64,000 nt of DNA from Mesorhizobium sp. L-8-3 (GTDB lineage: Bacteria > Pseudomonadota > Alphaproteobacteria > Rhizobiales > Rhizobiaceae), in assembly GCF_016756615.1 (NCBI RefSeq), contig NZ_AP023262.1, positions 1,672,501 to 1,736,500 on the forward strand, in the 5' to 3' direction. Positions 25,670-33,646 of the stretch are shown one piece after another (position 1 is the stretch's first letter; each line of letters starts with the position of its first letter). The notes below the pieces were generated by a model. It was not told the origin of the DNA. It searched no databases and worked only from the letters and a program-made list of their open reading frames with translations. The position numbers and the translations under genes are program-made.

Positions 25670-26314
25670 TCAGTCGAAGTCGGGCCGTTCGAAATCTCCG
25701 CTATCGCGGTTCATCACCCACAACTCGCCGGTCGAAATGTCGAACCAGGCTCCGCTGATCGTGAGTTTCCCCTTGGTCTCGAGGATCTTTACGCAAGGGA
25801 AGGTCTTGAGATTGGCGATGGAATAGCGGATCGAAATGCGCTCCAGCGCCGTCTGGCGCTCGCCCGGCGTCATCAGCGCGTTGCCCGATACGGTCTCGGC
25901 CGCCGGGGCGACGAGGCTCATCCACTTGCCGATGAAGTCGCCGGGCGAAAGCGGCGCCGCTTCCGTATTGAGAGCGGCGCGGATGCCACCGCAGCGGCCG
26001 TGCCCCATGACCACGATGTTGCGGACCTTGAGGCTCTGCACGGCGAATTCGAGCGCGGCCGAAGTCGAATGGAACTCGCCGTCGGGCGAATAGGGCGGCA
26101 CCAGATTGGCGACATTGCGGACCACGAACAGTTCGCCCGGCCCGGCGTCGAAGATCGCCTCGGGTGCCGCGCGGGAATCGCAGCAGGCGATCACCATCGT
26201 CTCGGGCGACTGGCCTTCGCGGGCGAGCGAACGATATCGGCCGCTTTCGGCGACGTATCGTCCGCGCATGAAGTTTCGATAGCCGGTGAGCAGGTGGTCG
26301 GGCAGGTGTGACAT
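25670..26314 (-). CDS. Beta-class carbonic anhydrase
   Basis: 214 residues; an AGGAAAGG-like site precedes the ATG at 26314. Zinc ligands and catalytic dyad are seen in VIACCDSRAAPEAIF (Cys, Asp, Arg) and VVMGHGRCGGIRAAL (His, Cys). The family interconverts CO2 and bicarbonate in the cytoplasm, supplying bicarbonate for carboxylases at ambient CO2. It is a monocistronic gene by spacing, with an OsmC gene 74 bp upstream on the same strand. Confidence 0.93.
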   Translation of the reverse strand: MSHLPDHLLTGYRNFMRGRYVAESGRYRSLAREGQSPETMVIACCDSRAAPEAIFDAGPGELFVVRNVANLVPPYSPDGEFHSTSAALEFAVQSLKVRNIVVMGHGRCGGIRAALNTEAAPLSPGDFIGKWMSLVAPAAETVSGNALMTPGERQTALERISIRYSIANLKTFPCVKILETKGKLTISGAWFDISTGELWVMNRDSGDFERPDFD

Positions 26315-26388
26315 GGACCTTTCCTACCGGCAATCGGTTCCGACGATCAATGCGCAATTACGCATGGCACGGCGTGGGTCGCGCGAGA

Positions 26389-26817
26389 TCAACTCGCCGC
26401 AGCCGTGTCGACGACCTCGAAATCATGGGTGAGCGTGGCGGTCTTGGCCATCATCGCCGATGCCGAGCAGTATTTTTCGACCGACAGGTCGATCGCACGC
26501 TTCACCTTGGCCTCCGACAGGTTGCGGCCCTTGACCACGAAATGCATGTGGATGCGGGTGAAGACCTTCGGGTCGGTCTCGGCGCGGTCGGCATCCAGCT
26601 CGACCACGCAGTCCTCGACCGCCTCGCGTCCCTTTTCCAGGATGTGGACGACGTCGAAGGCGGAGCAGCCGCCGGTGCCGATCAGCACAAGCTCCATCGG
26701 GCTCGGGCCGGGCTTCGGTCCGCCCTCTCCATGCGCGGTTCCGAACACGAGCTTGTGGCCGGTGCCGGATTCACCGACGAAGGTCCGGTCCTCGACCCAT
26801 TTCACGCGCGCTTTCAT
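26389..26817 (-). CDS. OsmC/YhfA-family protein
   Basis: 142 residues from the ATG at 26817. The fold is recognised from VKWVEDRTFVGESGTGHKLVFG, SPMELVLIGTGGCSAFDVVHILEK with the first redox cysteine, and SVEKYCSASAMMAKTATLTHDF with the second. OsmC/Ohr proteins reduce organic hydroperoxides with these two cysteines; the YhfA branch is less well characterised. Upstream the frame stays open but without a better start. The next genes on this strand are DUF429 and pyridoxal kinase, with no obvious link. Confidence 0.88.
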   Translation of the reverse strand: MKARVKWVEDRTFVGESGTGHKLVFGTAHGEGGPKPGPSPMELVLIGTGGCSAFDVVHILEKGREAVEDCVVELDADRAETDPKVFTRIHMHFVVKGRNLSEAKVKRAIDLSVEKYCSASAMMAKTATLTHDFEVVDTAAAS

Positions 26818-26932
26818 GGAGGTGATCCTTTCGTTTCGCGATCGATCATCTAATCGATCGCGGACGGAAAAACCACCGGCCACGATGTCGCCGGAAGCCG
26901 GATCTCGCGCCGTCAGCGTCAGGTCCATTGGG

Positions 26933-27672
26933 TCAGGTCCATATCGCTATCGGGTTGCCGAGGCGATCGTTCCCGGGTGGGTCGGGAAAGCTCACAGCCT
27001 CGCCGCGGATGAAGCGCTCGGCCACCAGCATCACCGCGGCGGCGTCGAGCAGGTCGTCCTCGCCAGCGCCGCGCGGCGGCGGTCGGTCGAGGAAGGTGCG
27101 ATCGTGACCGCTGCGCGCCAGCAGCGCTTTGCGCTCCTCCATCCCTGGCGGGTTGATCCGGCCCTTGATCTTCTTCGGCAGCGCCATGGCCTCGCCGCCG
27201 TTCAACCGCCAGAAGGCGGCCTCCGGATGGGATTCGATGATGCGGCCGCGCAGCTCCTGCCGGGCCAGCAGCAGGCGGTCGAGTTCGCGGATCTTGGAGA
27301 AGATGCCGAAGGCCTGGATCGACACGCCGCACGGCGGTTCGGAGGTCTCACGCGCGACACGGCTGGCCAGACGATGCGTCTCGTACCAGCGCTCGACCGT
27401 CGTGAATCCCTCGTCCGCGGCATAGACGGCCGCCCGCGAGGGGATCGAGAACACGCTCGACTGGCGCTCGCCGAGGAATCGCCGAACAAGCGTCTCGGGC
27501 CCGGCAGGCCGATCGGCATATCGACGGCGATCGCGGCATCGCCGGGAAGCATCGCGATCAGGGCCTCGAAGCTGCCGACGACACAAGCATAGGCTGCGCG
27601 TCCCGGCTCTCGCACGACGGCGATCCAACCGGCCTTGCACCCGTCGACCCCGGCGGCGATCCGATCGCTCAA
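26933..27672 (-). pseudogene. DUF429 family protein, frameshifted
   Basis: The family N-terminus IAAGVDGCKAGWIAVV ... AIAVDMPIGLPG is in one frame, and the continuation ETLVRRFLGERQSSVFSIPSRAAVY ... to the stop at 26933 is in another. The frames meet at 27500-27502 inside a GGG/CCC run; one extra G would restore a protein of about 246 residues. The 740-bp span is one base short of a whole number of codons. The start is probably TTG at 27672, overlapping the pyridoxal kinase stop. DUF429 proteins have an RNase H-like fold and are predicted nucleases. It is either a true single-base deletion or a sequencing error in a homopolymer. Confidence 0.75.
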
Positions 27673-28553
27673 GCGCGCCGGTCCCTGCTGGGGTGGGTAA
27701 GATGCCGCAGGTGCACCATGGCCATGGGATGCGACAGGCTCTGGGCGTCCGTTTCGAGTGTGAGCTCGTCGGCGCCGCGTTTTGCCGTGCGCGCCAGGAT
27801 CTCGAACACGGCCGCGGTCGTCGACTGCAAAGCCTTGCCCGCCGGCGAGCCCCGCAGGAGGCGCGCCAGGAACACGGCTCCCGTGAGGTCGCCGAGACCG
27901 TTGGGCGGACGATCGATGCTGCGATGCTCGGCCAGTAGCGCTTCGCTGGATGTGAGCAGCAGGTTGCCGGTGCCGCCCGACATCAGCGATGGCGCCGAGG
28001 TGACCAGAACCATGCGCGGACCGGCATGCAGGGCGGCGGCGATCACCGAGCGCAGGTCGGGGAGCTTCGTCCCGGTCATCCATTCCAGCTCGTAGCGATT
28101 GGGGGTCGCGACATCGGCCAGCGGCATCAGCTCGTCGCGCAGCGCTACGGCCGTGGCTTCGGGAACATAGAGCCCGCCGAGATCGCCCATCACGGGGTCG
28201 CAGACATAGAGCGCCTGCGGATTCCTGGCCTTGACGGTTCGGACCAGCGAGGCGACCGCCCCGGCCTGCTCTGGGTCGCCCAGATAGCCCGAAAGCACGG
28301 CCGCCACTTCGCCGAGCCAGGGCGCGCGTTCCAGATCCTTCATCAGCGCGGCGAATTGTTCGGGCTCGGGCACGATCCGGGTCGCGCGCCCATGGCCGGG
28401 ATGCCAGGGCAGGATGACGGTCGGCACGGCCCAGACCGGGAAGCCCAGAGTCTCCAGCGCGAAGACGGCCGCCCGGTTGCCGACCGAGCCGCGCGCGACA
28501 TGGCTGGAGATGACGATGACGGCCCGCGGCGCGTCGGCTTGCTCTTCGCTCAT
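27669..28553 (-). CDS. pdxY: Pyridoxal kinase
   Basis: 294 residues from the ATG at 28553. PdxY/PdxK landmarks: VIVISSHVARGSVGNRAAVFALE at the N-terminus, the substrate loop HPGHGR, YVCDPVMGDLGGLYVPE, ATPNRYELEWMTG, and the anion-hole region PNGLGDLTGAVFLARLL near the C-terminus. It phosphorylates pyridoxal for PLP salvage in the cytoplasm. The small membrane-protein gene at 28561 ends 7 bp upstream, and the DUF429 gene overlaps its stop, so the three are probably one transcript. Confidence 0.9.
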   Translation of the reverse strand: MSEEQADAPRAVIVISSHVARGSVGNRAAVFALETLGFPVWAVPTVILPWHPGHGRATRIVPEPEQFAALMKDLERAPWLGEVAAVLSGYLGDPEQAGAVASLVRTVKARNPQALYVCDPVMGDLGGLYVPEATAVALRDELMPLADVATPNRYELEWMTGTKLPDLRSVIAAALHAGPRMVLVTSAPSLMSGGTGNLLLTSSEALLAEHRSIDRPPNGLGDLTGAVFLARLLRGSPAGKALQSTTAAVFEILARTAKRGADELTLETDAQSLSHPMAMVHLRHLTHPSRDRRA

Positions 28554-28560
28554 TCGCTGC

Positions 28561-28803
28561 TCATCCGCGCAAGAGATAAAGAACCAGCCATACAAACAGG
28601 CCGAGCGTGATGACAAGCCCGAGCACGCGCCCGATGCGTGTTCCCCAGAGCTCGATACGGTCCTCCTGGTCGGCGTCCTGTGCGGCCAGACGGGCGCCCG
28701 TCCGGCGCGCTGCGCCGCCCAGCAGTCCGGACGCATCGGCCTCGCGTTCGACACGATCGAGAATCTGCCGGGATTCGGCCAGCCGCTCGCGGTCGTCGGC
28801 CAT
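28561..28803 (-). CDS. Small single-helix membrane protein
   Basis: 80 residues from the ATG at 28803 (MADDRERLAESRQILDRV). The first 55 residues are charged and helical; the last 22 form one membrane helix, VLGLVITLGLFVWLVLYLL, followed by R-G. No family is recognised. It ends 7 bp before pdxY on the same strand. The topology is likely cytoplasmic head and C-terminal tail anchor. Confidence 0.65.
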   Translation of the reverse strand: MADDRERLAESRQILDRVEREADASGLLGGAARRTGARLAAQDADQEDRIELWGTRIGRVLGLVITLGLFVWLVLYLLRG

Positions 28804-28992
28804 GCGCGATCCATCCCTCTTCGCTGCGTCGCAGGACACCCATGCAATCTAGCGCGTTCGACGGGCCTGTCACAGTCCCGATGATCGAGCCGCCATCTTC
28901 TCGTCCGAAGGTTGCGGCGGCCGGGATGTTCCCATATCGCGAGATTCTGGCTATCGTCGCGGCGCAGACGGTCACGACACGAGGGGTTCTCC

Positions 28993-29619
28993 ATGTTTGC
29001 TCGATCCGCTTCACGGCCCGTCGCCTTGCTGCCGGCCGTGCTGCTTCTGTTGCTGCCTTTGCTGTCGGGCTGCGGCTACAACACCATTCCGACCGCCGAG
29101 GAAAAGGCCAAGGCCGCCTGGAGCGAGGTGCTCAACCAGTATCAGCGTCGTGCCGACCTGATCCCCAACCTGGTCGAGACCGTGAAGGGCTATGCCGCCC
29201 ATGAGAAGGACACGCTGGATGCGGTTGTCGCGGCCCGAGCCAAGGCCACGCAGGTGACCGTCACGCCGGCCACATTGTCCGACCCTGACGCTTTCAAGGC
29301 GTTCCAGGAGAACCAGGCCGGGCTCACCGGTGCCCTGTCTCGGCTGCTCGCCGTGGTCGAGAACTATCCCGATCTCAAGGCGAACCAGAATTTCCTCGGC
29401 CTGCAGGCACAGCTCGAAGGCACAGAGAACCGCATAGCGGTCGCCCGCCGCGACTATATAGACGCCGTGCGGGAATATAATCTGACACTGAAGACCTTCC
29501 CGTCGATCGTCTGGGCGATCCTCTGGTTCACCAACAACGAGCCGTTCGAGAACTTCACTGTCGCCGAGGACAAGCTTCAGGCGCCGAAGGTCGATTTCGG
29601 CACAAAGCAGGGCGGCTGA
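28993..29619 (+). CDS. lemA: LemA-family lipoprotein
   Basis: 208 residues; GAGGGG lies 6 nt before the ATG at 28993. The signal ends in LLSGC, a lipobox. The LemA helical bundle follows: AEEKAKAAWSEVLNQYQRRADLIPNLVETVKGYAAHE, the QVTVTPATLSDPDAFKAF segment, LLAVVENYPDLKANQNFLGLQAQLEGTENRIAVARRDYIDAVREYNLTLKTFP, with the typical TNNEPFENF tail. LemA is found with TPM-domain membrane proteins, as here. Its molecular role is poorly known. Confidence 0.9.
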   Translation: MFARSASRPVALLPAVLLLLLPLLSGCGYNTIPTAEEKAKAAWSEVLNQYQRRADLIPNLVETVKGYAAHEKDTLDAVVAARAKATQVTVTPATLSDPDAFKAFQENQAGLTGALSRLLAVVENYPDLKANQNFLGLQAQLEGTENRIAVARRDYIDAVREYNLTLKTFPSIVWAILWFTNNEPFENFTVAEDKLQAPKVDFGTKQGG

Positions 29620-29659
29620 GGGCGCGCTTCAGCATCCTTCGCGAGCGCAGGGATTCTTG

Positions 29660-30646
29660 ATGCCGGCTGCTTCCTCCCTCCCACGGCAAGCCTGTCTTCG
29701 CCGGCGACTAAGCAGATTCCGGAAAAGTGTCCCACGGTTTTCCGACAAGAATCTGCGACAAAGCAAAGGCCTAAGCAGACCATTCGTTGGCTTGCCAAGG
29801 AATGTCTGCTTAGAGGGGTTGTCCGCGGAAACGGCGGGCATCGCCTGCGCCATTCTCCTGCTGCTTTTCCTGCCGTTCGCCGCCATCGCCGACGATCTGC
29901 CCGCTCTCACAGGCCGGGTGGTCGACGATGCCGGCCTGATCGATGCGGCGACATCGGAAGCGCTGACCCGGAAGCTCGCGGATTTCGAAACGAAGTCATC
30001 CGACCAGATCGTCGTCGCAACCGTGCCGACCACAGGCGGCGAAGCGATAGAGCCCTATGCCAACCGCCTGTTCCGTGCCTGGAAGCTGGGCCAGGCCGGC
30101 GAGGACAACGGCATCCTGCTGCTCGTTGCGCGCGACGACCGCAAGATGCGCATCGAAGTCGGCTACGGACTGGAAGGCACGCTCACGGACCTGCATTCGA
30201 AGCTGATCATCGAGAACACCATGGTGCCGGCCTTCAGGGCCGGCGACTTCCCGGGCGGGATCTCCGGCGCCGTCGACGACATCATCATGGTGCTCGAAGG
30301 CAACGGAGCGGAACTTCAGGCCCGTGCCGAACGCAACCAGGCGACCGGCCCGGATTTCGTCGACCTGCCGGTCCTCATCTTCATCGCCATCTGGGCCACG
30401 CTGTTTTTCGGCGGCCTGGCCATGGCCTTCCTGCCGCCGATGTTCGGCCGCAAGATCGGCCCGGGTCGCTATCGCTGGCTCGGCATGGACTTCGACTACA
30501 ACCAGCGCGGCGGCTCCGGCGGCGGCTACTCCGGGGGAGGAGGCTGGTCGTCGGGAAGCTCATCGGGGGGCTGGTCCTCCGGCGGGGGTGGATTTTCGGG
30601 CGGCGGCGGGTCGTCCGGCGGCGGCGGCGCGTCCGGGAGCTGGTAG
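29660..30646 (+). CDS. TPM-domain membrane protein (YgcG-like) with repeat-derived N-terminus
   Basis: 328 residues from the ATG at 29660, which has AGGGA 6 nt upstream. Residues 1-55 come from repeat copy C. A signal-like helix follows (CAILLLLFLPFAAIA), then the TPM domain (VVDDAGLIDAATSEALTRKLADFETKSSDQIVVATV, ENTMVPAFRAGDF), a membrane helix near residue 250, and a Gly/Ser-rich tail of about 40 residues. A TTG at 29819 would start right at the signal peptide, but its GAGGGG site has no spacer. Thus the original start was probably lost to the repeat. Together with LemA and the next gene it forms a known three-gene arrangement; the function is unclear. Confidence 0.78.
   Translation: MPAASSLPRQACLRRRLSRFRKSVPRFSDKNLRQSKGLSRPFVGLPRNVCLEGLSAETAGIACAILLLLFLPFAAIADDLPALTGRVVDDAGLIDAATSEALTRKLADFETKSSDQIVVATVPTTGGEAIEPYANRLFRAWKLGQAGEDNGILLLVARDDRKMRIEVGYGLEGTLTDLHSKLIIENTMVPAFRAGDFPGGISGAVDDIIMVLEGNGAELQARAERNQATGPDFVDLPVLIFIAIWATLFFGGLAMAFLPPMFGRKIGPGRYRWLGMDFDYNQRGGSGGGYSGGGGWSSGSSSGGWSSGGGGFSGGGGSSGGGGASGSW
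29709..29813 (+). repeat. Mosaic intergenic repeat, family 1, copy C, inside a coding frame
   Basis: It begins TAAGCAGATTCCGGAAAAG and ends GTCTGCTTAG. CTAAGCAGAC at 29771-29780 pairs with GTCTGCTTAG at 29804-29813, and CGGAAAA with TTTTCCG upstream. It aligns with copy A (4137-4242, opposite strand). It lies after lemA and within the apparent 5' part of the TPM gene, reading through without a stop. Confidence 0.8.
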
Positions 30647-30649
30647 GCG

Positions 30650-31288
30650 ATGACGACGCGATCGATGACGCAGAAGGAACATGCCCTGATCGCTGCCGCG
30701 GTGCGGGAGGCGGAGGCGCGGACATCAGGCGAGATCTACTGCGTGGTGGCGCGGGCGAGCGACAGCTATCTGTTCCCCGCGGCCTTCTTCGTGACGGTCG
30801 CCATCGTCACGCTCAGCCTCTTCGTGTCGCTGGCGCTGCACCATTGGTGGTTCGACGTCAGGCCGGCGACGCTGGCGCTTGCGCAACTGCTCGCCATCGC
30901 CTGCGCGCTGGTCGTGCTCTGGTTCTTTCCCGCCCTGCGTATCCGGCTTGTGCCGAAGCGGCTGCAGTTCCGGCGCGCCCACGAGAACGCGCTCAAGCAG
31001 TTCTTCGCCCGCAATGTGCACATCACCACGGCACTCACCGGCGTGCTGCTTTTCGTGTCGCTCGCCGAACACTATGCCGAGGTCGTGGCCGACGCCGGCA
31101 TCAACCGGCGGGTCGACCAGGTCGCCTGGAACGATGTAGTCGCGATGCTCCTCGACCATGCCCGGCGCGGCGATCTCGCCAACGGTTTCGTCGCAGCGGT
31201 CGGGAGCGTCGGCTCGCTCCTGGCGCAGCATTTTCCCGTCGGCGAGGCGGACTTCAACGAGCTCGACGATCACGTCGTCGAGCTCTGA
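30650..31288 (+). CDS. TPM-domain membrane protein
   Basis: 212 residues, starting 3 bp after the previous stop. The N-terminus (MTQKEHALIAAAVREAEARTSGEIYCVVAR) is the TPM start, interrupted by two hydrophobic helices (LFPAAFFVTVAIVTLSLFVSLAL and TLALAQLLAIACALVVLWFF), then EHYAEVVADAGINRRVDQVAWNDVV, the conserved TPM core. It is probably an inner-membrane partner of the preceding TPM protein and LemA. The biochemical role is not known. Confidence 0.82.
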   Translation: MTTRSMTQKEHALIAAAVREAEARTSGEIYCVVARASDSYLFPAAFFVTVAIVTLSLFVSLALHHWWFDVRPATLALAQLLAIACALVVLWFFPALRIRLVPKRLQFRRAHENALKQFFARNVHITTALTGVLLFVSLAEHYAEVVADAGINRRVDQVAWNDVVAMLLDHARRGDLANGFVAAVGSVGSLLAQHFPVGEADFNELDDHVVEL

Positions 31289-31312
31289 ACCATGCCTCCG
31301 TGCCGATCCAGT

Positions 31313-31416
31313 CTACAGCATGCCGCGCGAAAAAGGATTAACGCGACACTCTGTAGATACCTGACCTTGCGCATGTCTTTATCCCGAAACCGCGGCACAC
31401 TTTCGGGAGACATGCT
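31313..31416 (-). repeat. Mosaic intergenic repeat, family 2, inverted copy
   Basis: The order is reversed compared with 25555: CTACAG...CTGTAG (31313-31356), then GCATGTCTTTATCCCGAAAC and TTTCGGGAGACATGCTT to 31416. It lies between the TPM gene and the convergent deaminase-like gene. Confidence 0.78.
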
Positions 31417-31438
31417 TCAGAACCCAGGAAACGCGACG

Positions 31439-32113
31439 TCAGACGGTGAACGACGTCTTGAACTGGTTGAGCGATTGGGACATCTTCTTGTTCTGATAGG
31501 AGTTTATGTTGTTTCCCCCGATATAGACCGAGCCGGTGAAGGGGTGTTCCCACTGTCCGCCACCCATGGTCGACACGCTGCCGCATGAGAACTGTATGAG
31601 CCCCATCGATCCGTCCGAAACGAGGCTGCAGTGACCGATCGACTGTGAATTCATGTAGCCCGCGCAATCCTTGCATACGGGCTTGCCGATGCACATGATG
31701 AAGACGCGGTCTTCCATATTGTATTTGCTGATCCCGAGCTGGGAAAAATGTCTCAGGATCGCCATTTCGGCGTGGAGTCCCGTTTGATTGTTCGTGATGG
31801 TCTCGATGACGATGATGGGACCGATGACACGAACGAGCGCCTGTGCGATGATATCGGCAAATTGGTCCGTGGACCCTTTCTTGCAGATGACCGCATAGGG
31901 AAAGTCATGTATCTTCGTGATGCCGACGGAGATCGTCGTCTGGCTCAGTTCTTTCGTATTCTTCAGTGTATTGGACAGCTCTTGTACCTTGCTGTCATTT
32001 GCGAGAGAGAAGAGTATATTTGTGGTGACGCCGGATAGTTTGTTCGCGGATTCGTCATCTCCCAGCTTGCGGCGCTCCTTCGTCTTGTTCAGAACGTCCT
32101 GCCACGTTTTCAT
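31439..32113 (-). CDS. Orphan zinc deaminase-like protein
   Basis: 224 residues from the ATG at 32113 with GAGGGGG upstream. The zinc site of the cytidine deaminase-like fold is visible: H114-A-E116 in TGLHAEMAILRHF and C147-x2-C150 in CIGKPVCKDCAGYM. Before it is a helical region of about 60 residues; after it a Gly/Asn/Ser-rich tail. There is no signal peptide, secretion domain or repeat region. Base composition is clearly A/T-richer than all neighbours, which points to transfer. It may be a nucleic-acid or nucleotide deaminase related to toxin deaminases or to defence enzymes. No immunity gene is obvious; an IS lies just upstream. Confidence 0.7.
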   Translation of the reverse strand: MKTWQDVLNKTKERRKLGDDESANKLSGVTTNILFSLANDSKVQELSNTLKNTKELSQTTISVGITKIHDFPYAVICKKGSTDQFADIIAQALVRVIGPIIVIETITNNQTGLHAEMAILRHFSQLGISKYNMEDRVFIMCIGKPVCKDCAGYMNSQSIGHCSLVSDGSMGLIQFSCGSVSTMGGGQWEHPFTGSVYIGGNNINSYQNKKMSQSLNQFKTSFTV

Positions 32114-32175
32114 GGATACCCCCTCGGATGTCTTGTTGGACAATTGCCGGAGCCTGGCGCACGACAATAGATAAG

Positions 32176-33383
32176 GAGTGCTTTTCTAAAGTTGGGGCGT
32201 CCCGCCCTTAGACGTTCTTCGCCCGTATGTGGCGGGCATCAGCGGCCCGTCGCCGCCGATCCGCGCAACTTTCTCCAGCCTATCGGCTCAGTTTCTGCTC
32301 ACTTGCTCCCGATTTTGCCCTCGATTTCCTGATTTTGGACGCAGCCTTCCCCTCAGGCCGTGCCGGCCTTGACGAGAACGAGCGCCCGTTTGGCATTTAT
32401 CGCGCAGGCGACAAGCTGCAGATGGCAGTGGTTGCGCGCCAGGCCGAGATAGCGAACCCGGGCCATGCCGTACCAGTTCTTCATCGTCGCGTTGGTCCGC
32501 TCGATGCCGGCCCGCACGCTGGCGGCGACCTTGTTCATCCACTTCTGCCAATTCGGCTGCTGCTTGCCCCGCTTGGCCTTGTAGGCAATCCGGTCCTTGA
32601 TGCCTCGATCCGCCAGTTCGTCGCGCAGCGCCTGACTGTCATAGGCCTTGTCGGCGTAATAGGCCTCTTCGTCACCTTGAATGAGCACAGCGCCCATCTG
32701 GCTGTCATGCAGATCGGCCGAGCTCATCTCCGCCTGGCGTATCAGCCCGCTCTCCGCGTCGCCGGCGAGATGGGCCTTGTAGCCGAAATAGGTCTTGCCG
32801 TGCTTGTGCGTGAAGCCTGCATCCGGATCGCGCGCCGACACCTGGCCCTTCTCGTAGTCGGGCCTGGCCACCGCCGCCGAGATGATGGTGGCGTCAACCA
32901 GCGTGCCGCGCCTTACCAGAAGACCGCGCCCTTCCAACTGCCGGTTCAATTCGGCAAGCAGCTTATCTTGAAGCGCCAGTTCGACCAGCCTCTGGCGGAA
33001 GCGCCAGATCGACATGTGGTCCGGTGTCTTTTGATCGAGCGGAAACCCACAGAAGCGGCGGAACGACAGCCGGTCGGCCACCGCTTCTTCCGCCGCCGGA
33101 TCGGACAGGCCGTACCATTGCTGCAAGAGCGCAATCTTGAACATTGCTATCGGCGGGTAGCCGGGCGCCCCCAGAGCATCGTTATGGATTTCCCGGAACA
33201 GCACCTCGAAAGCCGACCAATCGATCAACTTCTGCACTTCTTCCAGAAACTTGTTACCCCTGCTCACGTCACGCACCAATGCATCGGCGAGTGAAGGTTG
33301 CGCCAAGTTACGACGAGACATAGCCGAATCAATCCTAACTTTTCTCTATTGAATCATAGAGTTGGGACTTTTGAAAAGCGCTC
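32176..33383 (-). mobile_element. IS5-type insertion sequence, complete, 1208 bp
   Basis: The ends are inverted repeats: GAGTGCTTTTCTAAAGT at 32176-32192 and the complement of GAGCGCTTTTCAAAAGT at 33367-33383 (15 of 17 match). The direct repeat ATAAG flanks it on both sides (32171-32175 and 33384-33388). It encodes one intact DDE transposase. Many IS5-group elements duplicate 2-4 bp (TNA or 4 bp), so the true duplication may be TAA within ATAAG. Confidence 0.8.
32353..33321 (-). CDS. IS5-family transposase
   Basis: 322 residues, full length. An N-terminal DUF772-type domain (GYPPIAMFKIALLQQWYGLSDPAAEEAVADRLSFRRFCG, with DHMSIWRFRQRLVE) is followed by the DDE catalytic part: LVDATIISAAVARPDYEKG (first Asp), YADKAYDSQALRDEL (second Asp) and the Glu in RAGIERTNATMKNWYGMARVRYLGL. 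It moves the 1.2-kb element by cut-and-paste. It appears intact. Confidence 0.93.
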   Translation of the reverse strand: MSRRNLAQPSLADALVRDVSRGNKFLEEVQKLIDWSAFEVLFREIHNDALGAPGYPPIAMFKIALLQQWYGLSDPAAEEAVADRLSFRRFCGFPLDQKTPDHMSIWRFRQRLVELALQDKLLAELNRQLEGRGLLVRRGTLVDATIISAAVARPDYEKGQVSARDPDAGFTHKHGKTYFGYKAHLAGDAESGLIRQAEMSSADLHDSQMGAVLIQGDEEAYYADKAYDSQALRDELADRGIKDRIAYKAKRGKQQPNWQKWMNKVAASVRAGIERTNATMKNWYGMARVRYLGLARNHCHLQLVACAINAKRALVLVKAGTA

Positions 33384-33598
33384 ATAAGAAAGCCGGCGCC
33401 GTCGATGTCTTTGGCAGTCGAATATTTCTGCTCCTGCGGCCCAAGTGGCGGCGTGGCGTTGTCCGGCGCGGGCAGAGGCTTCCGCACCGCGCTGCTTTGC
33501 GGCCCATTTCCCTGAAGCCCAATTCGGGTCTTCACCTTTGGAACGCGTCGGATGCGCCGCATGATTTTGCAGGAGGGTGTATCGGCAGGAGGAGCCAT
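33384..33598 (-). pseudogene. Possible small ORF upstream of the deaminase gene, cut by the IS
   Basis: From an ATG at 33598 about 71 codons run into the IS. If the IS and one ATAAG copy are removed, the frame continues for 20 more codons and stops at a TGA that overlaps the deaminase start as ATGA. The predicted peptide is Pro/Arg-rich and matches no family I know; no good ribosome-binding site is seen. It may be chance reading. The 325-bp region 33322-33646 holds nothing else recognisable. Confidence 0.3.
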
Positions 33599-33646
33599 AT
33601 CGATCGCTTGCGCAGCGGCGGGCGAAGCAGCTATGGTTAAAGGGTT

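Noticed and set aside
28840..28992. Possible extra upstream coding sequence for lemA
   Set aside because: The frame is open but homology, lipobox position and GAGGGG site all support the ATG at 28993.
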